The notes: generated by a model from the letters alone, not told the origin. A DNA stretch of 64,000 bases from CALCTE01 sp045585835 (GCA_045585835.1 JAZMZG010000009.1:1-64000); one strand, 5' to 3'. Counted from the stretch's first letter, positions 40,834-50,348 are shown. Made by a program: numbers and translations.

Positions 40834-40873
40834 TACTAAATTGAGAAGAAATATCTTTAAGAGAGGTAAATAT

Positions 40874-43495
40874 ATGCAGTGGACAGGACTTAACGAACTC
40901 AGAGAAAAGTATCTTTCTTTCTTTGAGAGCAAGGGACATTTGAGGCTCGGAAGCTTTTCTCTTGTACCCAACAACGACAAATCTCTTTTGCTTATAAACT
41001 CGGGTATGGCGCCTATGAAAAAGTTTTTCACGGGTGAGGAAGAGCCCCCGAGAAGAAGGGTTACCACCTGCCAAAAGTGTATCCGTACACCCGACCTTGA
41101 AAGAGTAGGCCACACGGCTCGCCACGGCACCTATTTTGAGATGCTTGGAAACTTTTCCTTTGGTGATTACTTTAAGGTCGAGGCTATCAAGTGGGCGTGG
41201 GAATTTTTGACCGAGTGCCTTGAGATCCCCGGCGACAGACTCTATCCCTCCATTTACGAAAACGATGAGGAAGCGTTTGAGATATGGACTAAAGAAATCG
41301 GTCTTGCACCCGAGAAGATAACTCGTCTCGGAAAAGCCGACAACTTCTGGGAGCACGGCAGCGGCCCCTGCGGACCTTGCTCGGAGATATATTTCGACAG
41401 AGGTGAAAAGTACGGTTGCGGAAGCGAAAATTGCGGCCCCGGCTGCGACTGCGACAGATTTATGGAGATATGGAACAACGTATTTTCGCAGTTCAACAAT
41501 GACGGTAAGGGCAACTATACGGAGCTTGCACAGAAAAACATAGATACGGGTATGAAACTTGAGAGACTTGCATGCGTAATGCAGGGCGTGGACAACCTTT
41601 TCGAAGTCGATACCGTGCAGAAGATACTTAAAACCGTATGTTCATACGCAAATAAGAACTACGGCGACGACGCAAAGGATGATATTTCCATAAGAGTCGT
41701 TACCGACCACATAAGAAGCGCTACGTTTATGATATCAGACGGCGTTATCCCTTCAAACGAGGGAAGAGGTTACGTACTGCGAAGAATACTTCGCCGTGCC
41801 GCACGCCACGGTAAGCTTCTCGGCATTGACAGAGCTTTCCTCTACGAGCTTTGCGAGGTCGTTATCGGCGAAAACAAGGGCGCATATCCCGAGCTTGAGG
41901 AAAAGCACGATTACGTAATTAAGGTCATCGAGATAGAGGAGGAGCGCTTTGCGCAGACTATCGACTCGGGACTTAACATTCTTTCAGGTATGACCGCCAA
42001 GGCAAAGGAAAACGGTGAGGGCGTGCTTTCGGGTGAAGATGCGTTTAAGCTCTACGATACTTTCGGATTCCCCATTGACCTTACAAGAGAGATAGCAGAG
42101 GAAGCGGGACTTTCCCTTGACGAGGAAACTTTTGCAAAGCTTATGAAGGAGCAGAAGGAAAGAGCAAGAAACGCAAGAGCGAACATAAGCGGTTGGAGCG
42201 ACAGCTCAAAGACCGCACTTTCGGGTATAGAGCCCACGGAGTTTGTCGGATATACTGCATACGAAACGAAAGCGAAGATTGTCGCAATTATCGGCGAAGA
42301 CGGTGCTTCGGACGAAATAAGCGAGGGCGAGTGCAGTATAATACTTGACAAGACCGTATGCTACGGCGAGGGAGGCGGTCAGGTAGGCGATACGGGCGTT
42401 ATCGAAAAAAGCGGCGCGACGCTTACCGTAAACGATACGAAAAAGACCGACGGAATATATATACACCTTGCAACCGTTACCGACGGAAGCTTCAAAGTGG
42501 GCGACGAGGTTACGGTAAAGCTTGATACGGAAAAGCGCGAAGCTATCCGCAGAAACCACAGCGCACTCCACCTTTTACAAGCGGCACTCCGTAAGGTCCT
42601 CGGCACGCACGTTGAGCAGGCGGGCTCTTACGTTGATGCGGAGAGGGGAAGATTCGACTTCTCACACTTTGCGGCTATGACGAAAGAGGAGATACTTGCG
42701 GTAGAAGCTCTCGTAAACGAAGAAATTATGGCGGGCGCCGAGGTCGAGACTATGGAGACCGACATCGAAACGGCGAAGAAAAACGGTGCGATGGCACTTT
42801 TCGGTGAAAAGTACGGTGCAACCGTAAGAATGGTAAAAATGGGCGATTTCTCCACCGAGCTCTGCGGAGGAACGCATATAGACCAAATAGCAAAACTCGG
42901 GCTTTTTAAGATACTTTCCGAAAGCTCTGTTGCGGCGGGCGTGAGAAGAATCGAATGCACGACGGGTAAGGGCGTTTTGAAGCTTATGGCGGAAAAAGAA
43001 GCTCTTATCAACGAGACGGCAGGTGTTTTGAAAGCGCAGACTCCTGCGGATATCGCAAAGAGAGCAAGCGCCGTTTTGGAAGAGACGAAAGAACTTAAAG
43101 CACAGATAGAGCAAGCGGCTATGGGTATGGCGAAAGCGAAAGCAGACGAGCTTATCGGCACGGGCAAGGACGTAGGAGCGTATAAGCTCATTACTGCAAG
43201 ACTTGATAACGTAAGCGTAGACTTTGCAAGAAACGTTTGCGACTTTATAAAGGACGTATATGCAAATGCGGTATGCGTGCTTGCGAGCGTAGACGGCGGT
43301 AAGCTTACATTCGTTGCTTGCTGTGGCACAGATGCCGTTAAGGCGGGCGCTCACGCGGGCAAGCTTATCAAGGAAGTTGCAAGCATCGCAGGCGGCGGCG
43401 GCGGCGGACGTCCCGACAGTGCAACTGCGGGCGGCAAGAATATAGAGAAGATAGGCGAAGCACTTGCAGCAGTTGAAGCTATAATTGCAAAATAA
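40874..43495 (+). CDS. alaS: Alanyl-tRNA synthetase
   Basis: 873 residues from the ATG at 40874 with AGAGAGGTAAATAT ahead. Class II catalytic core (about 1-240: FFESKGHLRLGSFSLVP, INSGMAPMKKFFTG, RHGTYFEMLGNFSFGDYFK), tRNA-recognition part, editing domain with NHSALHLLQAALRK and CGGTHID zinc or catalytic residues, and the C-Ala domain ending GGGGGGRPDSATAGGK. Normal length. Confidence 0.97.
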   Translation: MQWTGLNELREKYLSFFESKGHLRLGSFSLVPNNDKSLLLINSGMAPMKKFFTGEEEPPRRRVTTCQKCIRTPDLERVGHTARHGTYFEMLGNFSFGDYFKVEAIKWAWEFLTECLEIPGDRLYPSIYENDEEAFEIWTKEIGLAPEKITRLGKADNFWEHGSGPCGPCSEIYFDRGEKYGCGSENCGPGCDCDRFMEIWNNVFSQFNNDGKGNYTELAQKNIDTGMKLERLACVMQGVDNLFEVDTVQKILKTVCSYANKNYGDDAKDDISIRVVTDHIRSATFMISDGVIPSNEGRGYVLRRILRRAARHGKLLGIDRAFLYELCEVVIGENKGAYPELEEKHDYVIKVIEIEEERFAQTIDSGLNILSGMTAKAKENGEGVLSGEDAFKLYDTFGFPIDLTREIAEEAGLSLDEETFAKLMKEQKERARNARANISGWSDSSKTALSGIEPTEFVGYTAYETKAKIVAIIGEDGASDEISEGECSIILDKTVCYGEGGGQVGDTGVIEKSGATLTVNDTKKTDGIYIHLATVTDGSFKVGDEVTVKLDTEKREAIRRNHSALHLLQAALRKVLGTHVEQAGSYVDAERGRFDFSHFAAMTKEEILAVEALVNEEIMAGAEVETMETDIETAKKNGAMALFGEKYGATVRMVKMGDFSTELCGGTHIDQIAKLGLFKILSESSVAAGVRRIECTTGKGVLKLMAEKEALINETAGVLKAQTPADIAKRASAVLEETKELKAQIEQAAMGMAKAKADELIGTGKDVGAYKLITARLDNVSVDFARNVCDFIKDVYANAVCVLASVDGGKLTFVACCGTDAVKAGAHAGKLIKEVASIAGGGGGGRPDSATAGGKNIEKIGEALAAVEAIIAK

Positions 43496-43527
43496 TTGTA
43501 AAATAATTGCAAAAGAGGAGAAATGAA

Positions 43528-43866
43528 ATGGACTGCCTTTTCTGTAAAATAATTGCGGGGGAGATACCCTCAAGTACGGTATATGAGGACGACAAAATCA
43601 AAGCCTTCAAGGACATCGCACCTCAAGCCCCCGTGCATATCATCGTAATTCCCAAGATACACGTGGCGTGTGCCGACGAGATAAGCGCCGAAAACAGCAC
43701 GTATATCGCATACATTTTTGAGAAAATACCCGAGATAGCAAGGCTTGCGGGCATAACAAACGGATACCGTATCATAAATAACTGCGGCGAAGACGGCTGT
43801 CAGAGCGTAAAGCATATCCACTTCCACGTTTTAGGAGGCAAGAAGCTTCCCGAGACGATGGGCTAA
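43528..43866 (+). CDS. HIT-family nucleotide hydrolase (HinT-like)
   Basis: 112 residues, ATG at 43528 with AAAGAGGAG ahead. MDCLFCKIIAGEIPSSTVYEDD at the start (truncate of the CxxC type) and the histidine triad HIHFHVLGG. HinT-type enzymes hydrolyse nucleoside phosphoramidates and aminoacyl-AMP, which fits a place between two aminoacyl-tRNA synthetase genes. Confidence 0.95.
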   Translation: MDCLFCKIIAGEIPSSTVYEDDKIKAFKDIAPQAPVHIIVIPKIHVACADEISAENSTYIAYIFEKIPEIARLAGITNGYRIINNCGEDGCQSVKHIHFHVLGGKKLPETMG

Positions 43867-43882
43867 ACAAGGAGGAAGAAAG

Positions 43883-44425
43883 ATGACCGAATATTACAGT
43901 ATGACTATAGCGGGGCTTGAGAGAAAGCTTCCGATATGTGCCTTAAACGATAAGCTCTCCATAGCGGGATTCGTAATTTTCGGAGACGTGGAGCTTACGG
44001 TCGCTTGTGCAAAGGAGCTTGTAAAGAGGATCCCCGAGCACGACATAATAATCACCGCCGAGAGCAAGGGTATTCCGCTTGCATACGAAATGGCGCGTCA
44101 GATGGGTGAAGGCTATCTTTTGGCGAGAAAAGGGCTTAAGGCGTATATGGTCGATCCCGTCAAGGTGGAGGTAAATTCCATCACTACGGCAAAGACGCAG
44201 ACGCTTTACATAGACGAAAAGGACGCAGAGGCGATGAGAGGAAAGAGAGTTGTCATAATCGACGACGTCATCTCCACGGGCGAAAGTCTTAAAGCGCTCG
44301 AAAGTCTCGTCGAAAGCGTAGGCGGTAATATCGTTGGCAAGATGGCGATACTCGCAGAAGGTGACGCGCAGGACAGAGATGATATAATCTATCTTGAAAA
44401 GCTCCCCTTATTTTTCCACGAATAA
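43883..44425 (+). CDS. Adenine phosphoribosyltransferase-like PRTase
   Basis: 180 residues, ATG at 43883 with AAGGAGGAAGAAAG ahead. PRPP motif VVIIDDVISTGESLKA, preceded by IITAESKGIPLAYEMAR and LLARKGLKAYM, as in the Apt group. Could salvage adenine or act on a related base or as a regulator; family members close to Apt but outside the purine operon occur in Clostridia. Part of the alaS-glyS run. Confidence 0.85.
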   Translation: MTEYYSMTIAGLERKLPICALNDKLSIAGFVIFGDVELTVACAKELVKRIPEHDIIITAESKGIPLAYEMARQMGEGYLLARKGLKAYMVDPVKVEVNSITTAKTQTLYIDEKDAEAMRGKRVVIIDDVISTGESLKALESLVESVGGNIVGKMAILAEGDAQDRDDIIYLEKLPLFFHE

Positions 44426-44452
44426 CAAATAATAAGCGAAAGAGGATATAAA

Positions 44453-45829
44453 ATGAACAATTCGGAAAAGACTTTTGATAAAATCGTAGCGCTCTGCAAA
44501 AACAGAGGTATCATTTTTGCGGGAAGCGAAATTTACGGCGGCCTTGCTAATACTTGGGACTACGGCCCCTTGGGCGTAGAGCTCAAAAATAACGTAAAGC
44601 GTGCTTGGTGGAAGAAATTTGTCCAAGAATCTCCATATAACGTAGGTATGGACGCGGCTATCCTTATGAACAGAGAGGTATGGGTAGCATCGGGACACGT
44701 TGGCGGATTTTCCGATCCCCTTATGGACTGCCGTGCCTGCAAGACACGCCACAGAGCTGATAAGCTTATAGAGGATGTAACGGGCGAAGCTGCAGACGGT
44801 TGGACGGACGATCAGCTTAAAAACTTTATCGAGGAGAAGGGTATCGTATGCCCCTCCTGCGGAAAGCACGACTTTACCGATATACGCCACTTCAACCTTA
44901 TGTTTAAGACCTTCCAAGGCGTAACCGAGGACAGCAAGAACGAGATATACCTTCGTCCCGAAACTGCACAGGGTATTTTCGTAAACTTCAAGAACATTCA
45001 AAGAAGCGCAAGAAAGAAAGTTCCCTTCGGCGTTGCGCAGGTGGGTAAATCCTTCAGAAATGAGATAACTCCCGGCAACTTTACGTTCAGAACAAGAGAA
45101 TTCGAGCAGATGGAGCTCGAGTTCTTCTGCAAGCCCGGCACAGACCTTGAGTGGTTTGAATATTGGAGAGGCTTTTGCAGAGATTGGCTCTACGGCCTCG
45201 GCATCAAGCCCGAAAATCTCCGTCTTCGCGACCATAAGCCCGAGGAGCTTTGCTTCTACTCCAAGGCTACAACGGACTTTGAATATATGTTCCCGTTTGG
45301 TTGGGGCGAGCTTTGGGGCGTAGCAGACAGAACGGACTACGACTTAAAGCAGCATACCGAGCACAGCGGCGAGAGAATGGACTATTTCGACCCCGAAACA
45401 AACGAAAGCTACATTCCTTACGTTGTCGAGCCCTCTTTAGGTGCTGACCGTGTAACACTTGCGTTCCTTTTTGAAGCGTACGACGAGGAGCAGATAGACG
45501 AAAAGGACACGAGAATCGTAATGCGCTTCCACCCCGCACTTGCACCCATAAAGTGTGCGGTGCTTCCTCTTTCAAAGAAGCTCTCTGATAAGGCAAACGA
45601 GGTCTACACGATGCTTTCGAAGAAGTATATGTGCGACTTCGACGATGCGGGCTCCATCGGTAAGCGTTACCGCAGAGAAGACGAGATCGGAACGCCTTTC
45701 TGTATCACGTACGACTTCGAATCGCTTGAAGATAACTGTGTGACGGTACGTTACCGTGACTCTATGGAGCAAAAGCGTATGCCCATAGATGAGCTTTGCG
45801 CATTCCTCGACAAGGAGCTTGAATATTAA
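44453..45829 (+). CDS. glyS: Glycyl-tRNA synthetase, homodimeric type
   Basis: 458 residues, ATG at 44453 with AAAGAGGATATAAA ahead. Class II motifs: WDYGPLGVELKNN, RPETAQGIFVNF, FRNEITPGNFTFRTREF (motif 2), and GADRVTLAFLFEAY with motif 3; a zinc-binding insertion CPSCGKHDF. It is the alpha2 type (GlyQS-like) of archaea, eukaryotes and many Firmicutes, not the tetrameric GlyQ+GlyS. Confidence 0.96.
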   Translation: MNNSEKTFDKIVALCKNRGIIFAGSEIYGGLANTWDYGPLGVELKNNVKRAWWKKFVQESPYNVGMDAAILMNREVWVASGHVGGFSDPLMDCRACKTRHRADKLIEDVTGEAADGWTDDQLKNFIEEKGIVCPSCGKHDFTDIRHFNLMFKTFQGVTEDSKNEIYLRPETAQGIFVNFKNIQRSARKKVPFGVAQVGKSFRNEITPGNFTFRTREFEQMELEFFCKPGTDLEWFEYWRGFCRDWLYGLGIKPENLRLRDHKPEELCFYSKATTDFEYMFPFGWGELWGVADRTDYDLKQHTEHSGERMDYFDPETNESYIPYVVEPSLGADRVTLAFLFEAYDEEQIDEKDTRIVMRFHPALAPIKCAVLPLSKKLSDKANEVYTMLSKKYMCDFDDAGSIGKRYRREDEIGTPFCITYDFESLEDNCVTVRYRDSMEQKRMPIDELCAFLDKELEY

Positions 45830-45852
45830 GTTAAAATTAAGGAGAAAGAAAA

Positions 45853-46314
45853 ATGAAGAAGTTTTTTCAAGATTTCAAGGCGTTTATCAATAAAGGCAAC
45901 GTGATCGATATGGCTGTCGGTGTCGTAGTCGGTACCGCTTTCGGAAAAATCACCACGTCTCTTGTAAACGATATCATTATGCCGCTTATAGGAAAGCTTA
46001 TCGGCGGACTTGACGTTTCCGAGTGGAAATGGGTGCTCACAGAAGCAGTTGAAGCAACGGAAACTACGCCCGCTGTAGCGGAGGTTGCCGTAAGATACGG
46101 AAACTTTATCCAGCTTATCATTGATTTCCTTATCATCGCATTCAGCGTATTCGTCGTGATAAAGCTTATCGGCAAGGCAAGAGAAAAAGCAGAGGCGAAG
46201 AAGAAAGCGGAAGAGGCTGCGGCAGCAGCAGTAGAGGCCGCAAAAGAGCCTGAGCCCACGAAGGAAGAAATCTTACTTACCGAGATAAGAGATCTCCTCA
46301 AGGAAAAGAAATAA
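45853..46314 (+). CDS. mscL: Large-conductance mechanosensitive channel
   Basis: 153 residues, ATG at 45853 with TAAGGAGAAAGAAAA ahead. FINKGNVIDMAVGVVVGTAFG (pore helix TM1), second helix LIIDFLIIAFSVFVVIKLIG, and the C-terminal bundle LLTEIRDLLKEK. Opens on membrane stretch to release solutes. Ala/Glu-rich linker before the bundle is a little longer than usual. Confidence 0.96.
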   Translation: MKKFFQDFKAFINKGNVIDMAVGVVVGTAFGKITTSLVNDIIMPLIGKLIGGLDVSEWKWVLTEAVEATETTPAVAEVAVRYGNFIQLIIDFLIIAFSVFVVIKLIGKAREKAEAKKKAEEAAAAAVEAAKEPEPTKEEILLTEIRDLLKEKK

Positions 46315-46322
46315 AACAGAGT

Positions 46323-46357
46323 TATGCACCCGAAAGCAATTGCTTTTTGGGTGCATA
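46323..46357 (+). terminator. Terminator after mscL
   Basis: TATGCACCC at 46323-46331 pairs with 46349-46357; an inner AAAGC/GCTTT stem extends it, and TTTTTT follows. Confidence 0.87.
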
Positions 46358-46444
46358 TTTTTTCAAAAACAGGTAGAAAAGTTCGAAATATTATGCTATA
46401 CTGTTACTATAGTGATATCAAGTGTTCAAGACAGGCGGTGAAAT

Positions 46445-47962
46445 ATGAAAAAAGCATTACTCGGCAAAATCAAAGAGGCGTTATTTTCGGTATTACCTGT
46501 GACGCTTATAGTTGTTATTTTGGATTTTACGCCGCTTGTGAATCTTTCGCTTAAAGAGATACTTATCTTTTGCGCTTCCGCGCTTTTTTTGATATTGGGC
46601 ATCGGATTTTTCACTCTCGGTGCTGATGTTGCGATGACGCCTATGGGCGAACACGTCGGCAGCGGACTTACGAAGACCAAAAATTTGAAGCTTTTGCTTA
46701 TTATATGCTTTGCACTCGGCGTGCTTATCACGGTTGCGGAGCCCGATCTGACCGTTTTGGCGGATCAGGTGGGAAGTAAGCTGATAATCCTCTTTGTTGG
46801 GCTCGGAGTGGGACTTTTTCTCATTTTGTCCGTATTGAAGATAGGATTTAAGATGGATCTCGGCAGTTTGCTCGTATATTTTTATATGGTGCTGTTTGCC
46901 TTGGCGCTTATTATGACGGCGGTAAATCCGGAAAATTTAAAGCTTTTGCCCTTATCGTTTGACTCGGGCGGTGTGACGACGGGCCCGATAACCGTTCCGT
47001 TTATCATGGCTCTCGGCGTCGGTATTGCAGTCGCTGTCGGCGGACGTAACGCAAGCGAAAACAGCTTCGGTCTGGTTGCGATGTGCTCGGTCGGCCCTAT
47101 TCTTGCGGTGCTTCTTTTAAGCTTTATAAACGGCGGAGATATTGCAGCTCCCGACACGTCGTCTTATGCGCTCCCCGAAAACCTTTTTGGCGAGGCGGTC
47201 AATACGCTTATAAAAACCGCACAGGACGTAGCATTGGCGCTCGGTATGGTCGTGGCTTTCTTCTTTGCGGTCAACTTCATATTCTTGAAATTGCCCAAGA
47301 ATAAGCTTTTGCAGATATCCGTCGGTACGGTTATAACGTATATGGGACTTGTCATATTCTTGACCTCCGTGCACGTTGGATTTATGCCCGTTGGCTTTAA
47401 GATGGGCAGTGAGCTTGCAAAAACGTCGCCCGTTGCGATAACCGTGGCAGGATTTGTACTCGGACTCGTGGTCGTTTTGGCAGAGCCTGCGGTACACGTG
47501 CTGAATAAGCAGGTCGAGGAAATAACCAACGGTACGGTATCGAAGAAGTCGATGATGATAGCCTTATCCGTAGGTGTCGGTCTTTCCATTTGTCTTTCGG
47601 TCATAAGAATAATATTCGGATTTTCCGTGCTCTACTATTTGGTGCCCGGTTATCTTATTTCACTCGGACTTTCGTTTTTCGTGCCCAAGATATATACCGC
47701 TATCGCATTTGACTCGGGCGGAGTTGCTTCCGGTCCTTTGACCTCTACCTTCATATTGCCGTTTGCTATCGGTGCGTGCGTCGCTATGGGCGGAGATATT
47801 TTATCCGACGCTTTCGGAATCGTTGCTATGGTTGCGATGACGCCGCTTATAACGATACAGATGCTCGGATTTACGGCGATCTCCAAAAAGAAAGTGAGCG
47901 AGCGGCTCGCCATGAAGCGTATCTTGGATGAGGACGACGACCACATTATCCGCTTTATGTAG
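46445..47962 (+). CDS. DUF1538 membrane protein (probable transporter)
   Basis: 505 residues, ATG at 46445 with GGCGGTGAAAT ahead (weak site). About 12 hydrophobic helices in two related halves: the repeat is clear from FDSGGVTTGPITVPFIMALG and FDSGGVASGPLTSTFILPFA, and from GADVAMTPMGEHVGSG against HVGFMPVGFKMGSEL. This is the DUF1538 family. No substrate is known. Two PII-like genes follow directly, a pairing that points to a regulated transporter, probably for nitrogenous or metabolic solutes. Confidence 0.88.
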   Translation: MKKALLGKIKEALFSVLPVTLIVVILDFTPLVNLSLKEILIFCASALFLILGIGFFTLGADVAMTPMGEHVGSGLTKTKNLKLLLIICFALGVLITVAEPDLTVLADQVGSKLIILFVGLGVGLFLILSVLKIGFKMDLGSLLVYFYMVLFALALIMTAVNPENLKLLPLSFDSGGVTTGPITVPFIMALGVGIAVAVGGRNASENSFGLVAMCSVGPILAVLLLSFINGGDIAAPDTSSYALPENLFGEAVNTLIKTAQDVALALGMVVAFFFAVNFIFLKLPKNKLLQISVGTVITYMGLVIFLTSVHVGFMPVGFKMGSELAKTSPVAITVAGFVLGLVVVLAEPAVHVLNKQVEEITNGTVSKKSMMIALSVGVGLSICLSVIRIIFGFSVLYYLVPGYLISLGLSFFVPKIYTAIAFDSGGVASGPLTSTFILPFAIGACVAMGGDILSDAFGIVAMVAMTPLITIQMLGFTAISKKKVSERLAMKRILDEDDDHIIRFM

Positions 47963-47971
47963 GAGGTAGAT

Positions 47972-48391
47972 ATGGCAAGAAATATTGATAAAAGCAATAC
48001 GGTAAAGCCCGCTGCCGCAAAAAAGCGTGTGTCAAACGTTCATAAGCTGAAGCTTCTTATAACCGTTGTTGACAGAAGCAAAGCACTTTTTTACGTTGAC
48101 TTACTTGAACAGTTCGAGATAAATGTGCAGATGGTATCTTTCGGAAGGGGTACGGCGAATTCGCAAATGCTCTATCTTCTCGGACTTGCGGAAACCGAAA
48201 AAGCCATTATTATTTCTCATATAAGAGAGGACAAGGTGAAAGAGGCTCTTTTAACCTTGGACGAGAAATTCCACAAGGTCAAAAACGGAAAGGGCATAGC
48301 CTTTACCGTGCCGCTGGACAGTATCATAGGAGTATCTATGTATCAACTGCTCAGCAACGACAGAACCGCGAAGGAAGGAGAATGGAAATAA
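47972..48391 (+). CDS. PII-like regulatory protein 1 of the DUF1538 locus
   Basis: 139 residues, ATG at 47972 with TAGGAGGTAGAT ahead. After a basic tail (1-25) the sequence KLKLLITVVDRSKALFYVDLLEQFEINVQMVSFGRGTA and KVKEALLTLDEKF follows the ferredoxin-like strand-helix pattern of PII-family trimers. The usual T-loop Tyr and glnB signature are absent, so it is PII-like. Its stop overlaps the next start (TAATG). Confidence 0.75.
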   Translation: MARNIDKSNTVKPAAAKKRVSNVHKLKLLITVVDRSKALFYVDLLEQFEINVQMVSFGRGTANSQMLYLLGLAETEKAIIISHIREDKVKEALLTLDEKFHKVKNGKGIAFTVPLDSIIGVSMYQLLSNDRTAKEGEWK

Positions 48392-48717
48392 TGAAAAAAG
48401 GATATAAGTGCATTTTAGCCGCAGTAAACAACGGCTTTGCCGAGGAAGCGATGGAAGCGGCAAAGGCTTGCGGGGCGACGGGCGGTACGATACTTCACGC
48501 AAGAGGAACTGTCTCAAAGGAAGCCGAAAACGCATTTAATATAGCGATACAGTCCGACAAGGAGATATTGATGATACTTGCAAAAGCGGATCAAACGGAC
48601 GCCATTTTAAAGGGGCTTTACAGCGCCGTAGGCACGGCAACGAAAGCACAAGGCATTATTTTTGCTCTTCCCGTTGACGAATCCGCAGGAATTGGTATTA
48701 CGCAAAATAACGCATAA
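48391..48717 (+). CDS. PII-like regulatory protein 2 of the DUF1538 locus
   Basis: 108 residues from the ATG at 48391 (GAAGGAG 10 bases ahead); an ATG at 48382 is too near the site. MKKGYKCILAAVNNGFAEEAMEAAKACGATGGTILHARGT is PII-like: strand, helix, then G-x-x-GGT-x-x-x-ARG as in the nucleotide-binding turn. KAQGIIFALPVDESAGI ends the domain. Together with the gene before it, it may form a heteromeric sensor that gates the DUF1538 protein. Confidence 0.8.
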   Translation: MKKGYKCILAAVNNGFAEEAMEAAKACGATGGTILHARGTVSKEAENAFNIAIQSDKEILMILAKADQTDAILKGLYSAVGTATKAQGIIFALPVDESAGIGITQNNA

Positions 48718-48725
48718 AAATAAAA

Positions 48726-48754
48726 ACGGCACGCTCCGAAGCGGAGCGTGCCGT
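48726..48754. terminator. Bidirectional terminator
   Basis: 13-bp perfect stem, 48726-48738 with 48742-48754, loop AAG, between convergent genes ending at 48717 and 48765. Confidence 0.92.
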
Positions 48755-48764
48755 AATTTTTCGT

Positions 48765-49973
48765 TTAAAAATATGTTCCGGGATAAACCTTTTCAAGAAG
48801 GCTTCCGCTTACGTTGCGGTATAATACGCCGTGCGTTATCTTTTCATACGAGCTTTCGTTTGTATAGACGATGTCTTGCGGATTTTTAACAAACAGCATA
48901 TCGCCGTTTTGCGTTACGTTTAAGGTAACGGTCTTTACCGTTTGCTCACCGTCGGTGTAGCTTAAAACGATGCCGTTTTCAGTTACTTCATAAGTGCCGC
49001 CGAGCTCATTGCCGCCTTCTTCCGATACGTCCCAACTGCTCACGTTTACCTCTTTACTGTACAAGACGGAAACGTATTTATCGTATCCGCATACAAAGCT
49101 TCCGTCTGCATTTAGCGTAAGCAAGCCTTTTAGGGCGAAGAAACGCTCTTCATTTACGGTATAGCTGTAGCTTGTAAGCTTAACAAATTCCCAAGAGCCG
49201 AGGACGCTTTCTGCGGTGGGGGCTACGCTGTCTTTAGAGGAGGGAGTGACCTCTTTAAAATCGGGAGCAAGATAGAAGGGGGCGACCTTATCGGCGTTCT
49301 TGCCCTCTGCGATTTCTACGTCTTGGTCGAGCTCTACGTATTCAAGGCAGACCCATCCGTAAGAAGTGAGTCCCCATATTGCCGTGCCGAAGCAAGCGAA
49401 TGCGGATACGTCGATTCTTGTTCCGTTTGAGAGCTTTTCAATAACCTCGCAGAAGGTGTGCGGAGCTTCTCTTACGGAGAGATTGTCCGCAGTGACGGTA
49501 CCGCTTATGATGATACCTTCTCCGTTTTGGTCAAACGCTACGTAGTCAAGGCAAACGTAGCCTTCTCCCGTATACCCCCACAAAACAGAGTCAACGCCTT
49601 GAAGCTTACTTATAAGCAATTGCGTATCTCGCTCGACGGTGCCCAGCGCTTTGCCTTTTGTTCCGGGAGTTTCTCTTATGTTGATGCTTGCCGCCGTGAC
49701 CTTGCCGTTTATACCCGTAGCAATAGGTGCGGGCAAGTCAGGCTCCGGTTCGGGTTCGGGTTCGGGTTCGGGATCCAAATCCAAATCTACGTCCGAGTCT
49801 AAATCCAAATCTACGTCCGAGTTCTCGTCATTCTCTGCGCCGTTTTCATTATTGATTTGAGAGTCGTTTGAAGGGGGAGCTTGGGTGTCGTTTACATCTG
49901 ATTTGGTTGCCGAACAAGCGCTAAGCGCCGTTAATGCAATACAAATTGCAAGAAAAACAGAAAGCAGTTTCAA
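48765..49973 (-). CDS. Lipoprotein with two SH3b domains and a repetitive acidic linker
   Basis: 402 residues from the TTG at 49973, giving MKLLSVFLAICIALTALSAC with lipobox LSAC; AAAGGAC lies eight bases ahead. After the lipid Cys comes an Asn/Asp-rich stretch with (D)VDLDLD repeats and a run of PE dipeptides. Then two SH3b modules (about 85-150 and 155-220), each with INIRE or LSVRE, a ...GT/NGT... strand, and WGYTGEGYVCLDYV or WGLTSYGWVCLEYV. The C-terminal 150 residues are a beta-rich domain. Probably binds peptidoglycan at the outer surface. Confidence 0.8.
   Translation of the reverse strand: MKLLSVFLAICIALTALSACSATKSDVNDTQAPPSNDSQINNENGAENDENSDVDLDLDSDVDLDLDPEPEPEPEPEPDLPAPIATGINGKVTAASINIRETPGTKGKALGTVERDTQLLISKLQGVDSVLWGYTGEGYVCLDYVAFDQNGEGIIISGTVTADNLSVREAPHTFCEVIEKLSNGTRIDVSAFACFGTAIWGLTSYGWVCLEYVELDQDVEIAEGKNADKVAPFYLAPDFKEVTPSSKDSVAPTAESVLGSWEFVKLTSYSYTVNEERFFALKGLLTLNADGSFVCGYDKYVSVLYSKEVNVSSWDVSEEGGNELGGTYEVTENGIVLSYTDGEQTVKTVTLNVTQNGDMLFVKNPQDIVYTNESSYEKITHGVLYRNVSGSLLEKVYPGTYF
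49740..49820 (-). repeat. Short tandem coding repeats in the lipoprotein linker
   Basis: 6-bp units (GGTTCG on the plus strand) encode the PE run, and two near-identical copies of a longer unit encode DVDLDLD. Prone to copy-number change. Confidence 0.75.
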
Positions 49974-50033
49974 TTCCAACAGTCCTTTTTTAAAAAATTA
50001 TTTAATTTATTATACCACACTTGTCAAGTGGGC

Positions 50034-50071
50034 AAAAACAAACTCCGAGATCTCTCTCGGAGTTTGTTTTT
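50034..50071 (-). terminator. Terminator after ptsH
   Basis: 16-bp stem, 50034-50049 with 50056-50071, T-run on the minus strand. It overlaps the last codon of the HPr gene. Confidence 0.9.
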
Positions 50072-50348
50072 ATACGTTCATTTCTTCGCCGTCGAGGCCG
50101 TTTTTAACGAGATCTTCGAGGCCTGCGATAGCTTCGTCCTCGTCTTCGCCCTGTGCGATAACGGTTATGGTCATTCCCTTTGCAATTCCGAGAGAAAGCA
50201 CTCCGAGCAAGCTTTTAGCGTTAACTCTGCGGTCGTCTTTCTCAACCCAGATGCTTGACTTGTAGGAATTTGCCTTTTTAATAAAAAACGTTGCGGGTCT
50301 TACGTGAAGACCAACGGGATTGACGATTAAAACCTCAGTTGTTTTCAT
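50070..50348 (-). CDS. ptsH: HPr phosphocarrier protein
   Basis: 92 residues, ATG at 50348 with GAAAGGTGATTTCTG ahead. His15 in GLHVRPAT is the PTS phosphorylation site; Ser46 in NAKSLLGVLSLG is the site used by HPr kinase, whose gene is at 59853-60815. So the protein can serve sugar transport and catabolite control. Stands alone with its own terminator, as in many Clostridia that lack a linked ptsI. Confidence 0.95.
   Translation of the reverse strand: MKTTEVLIVNPVGLHVRPATFFIKKANSYKSSIWVEKDDRRVNAKSLLGVLSLGIAKGMTITVIAQGEDEDEAIAGLEDLVKNGLDGEEMNV

Noticed and set aside
40834..40873. T-box or other riboswitch ahead of alaS
   Set aside because: The leader from the identified promoter is too short and has no T-box sequence; glyS at 44453 also lacks one.
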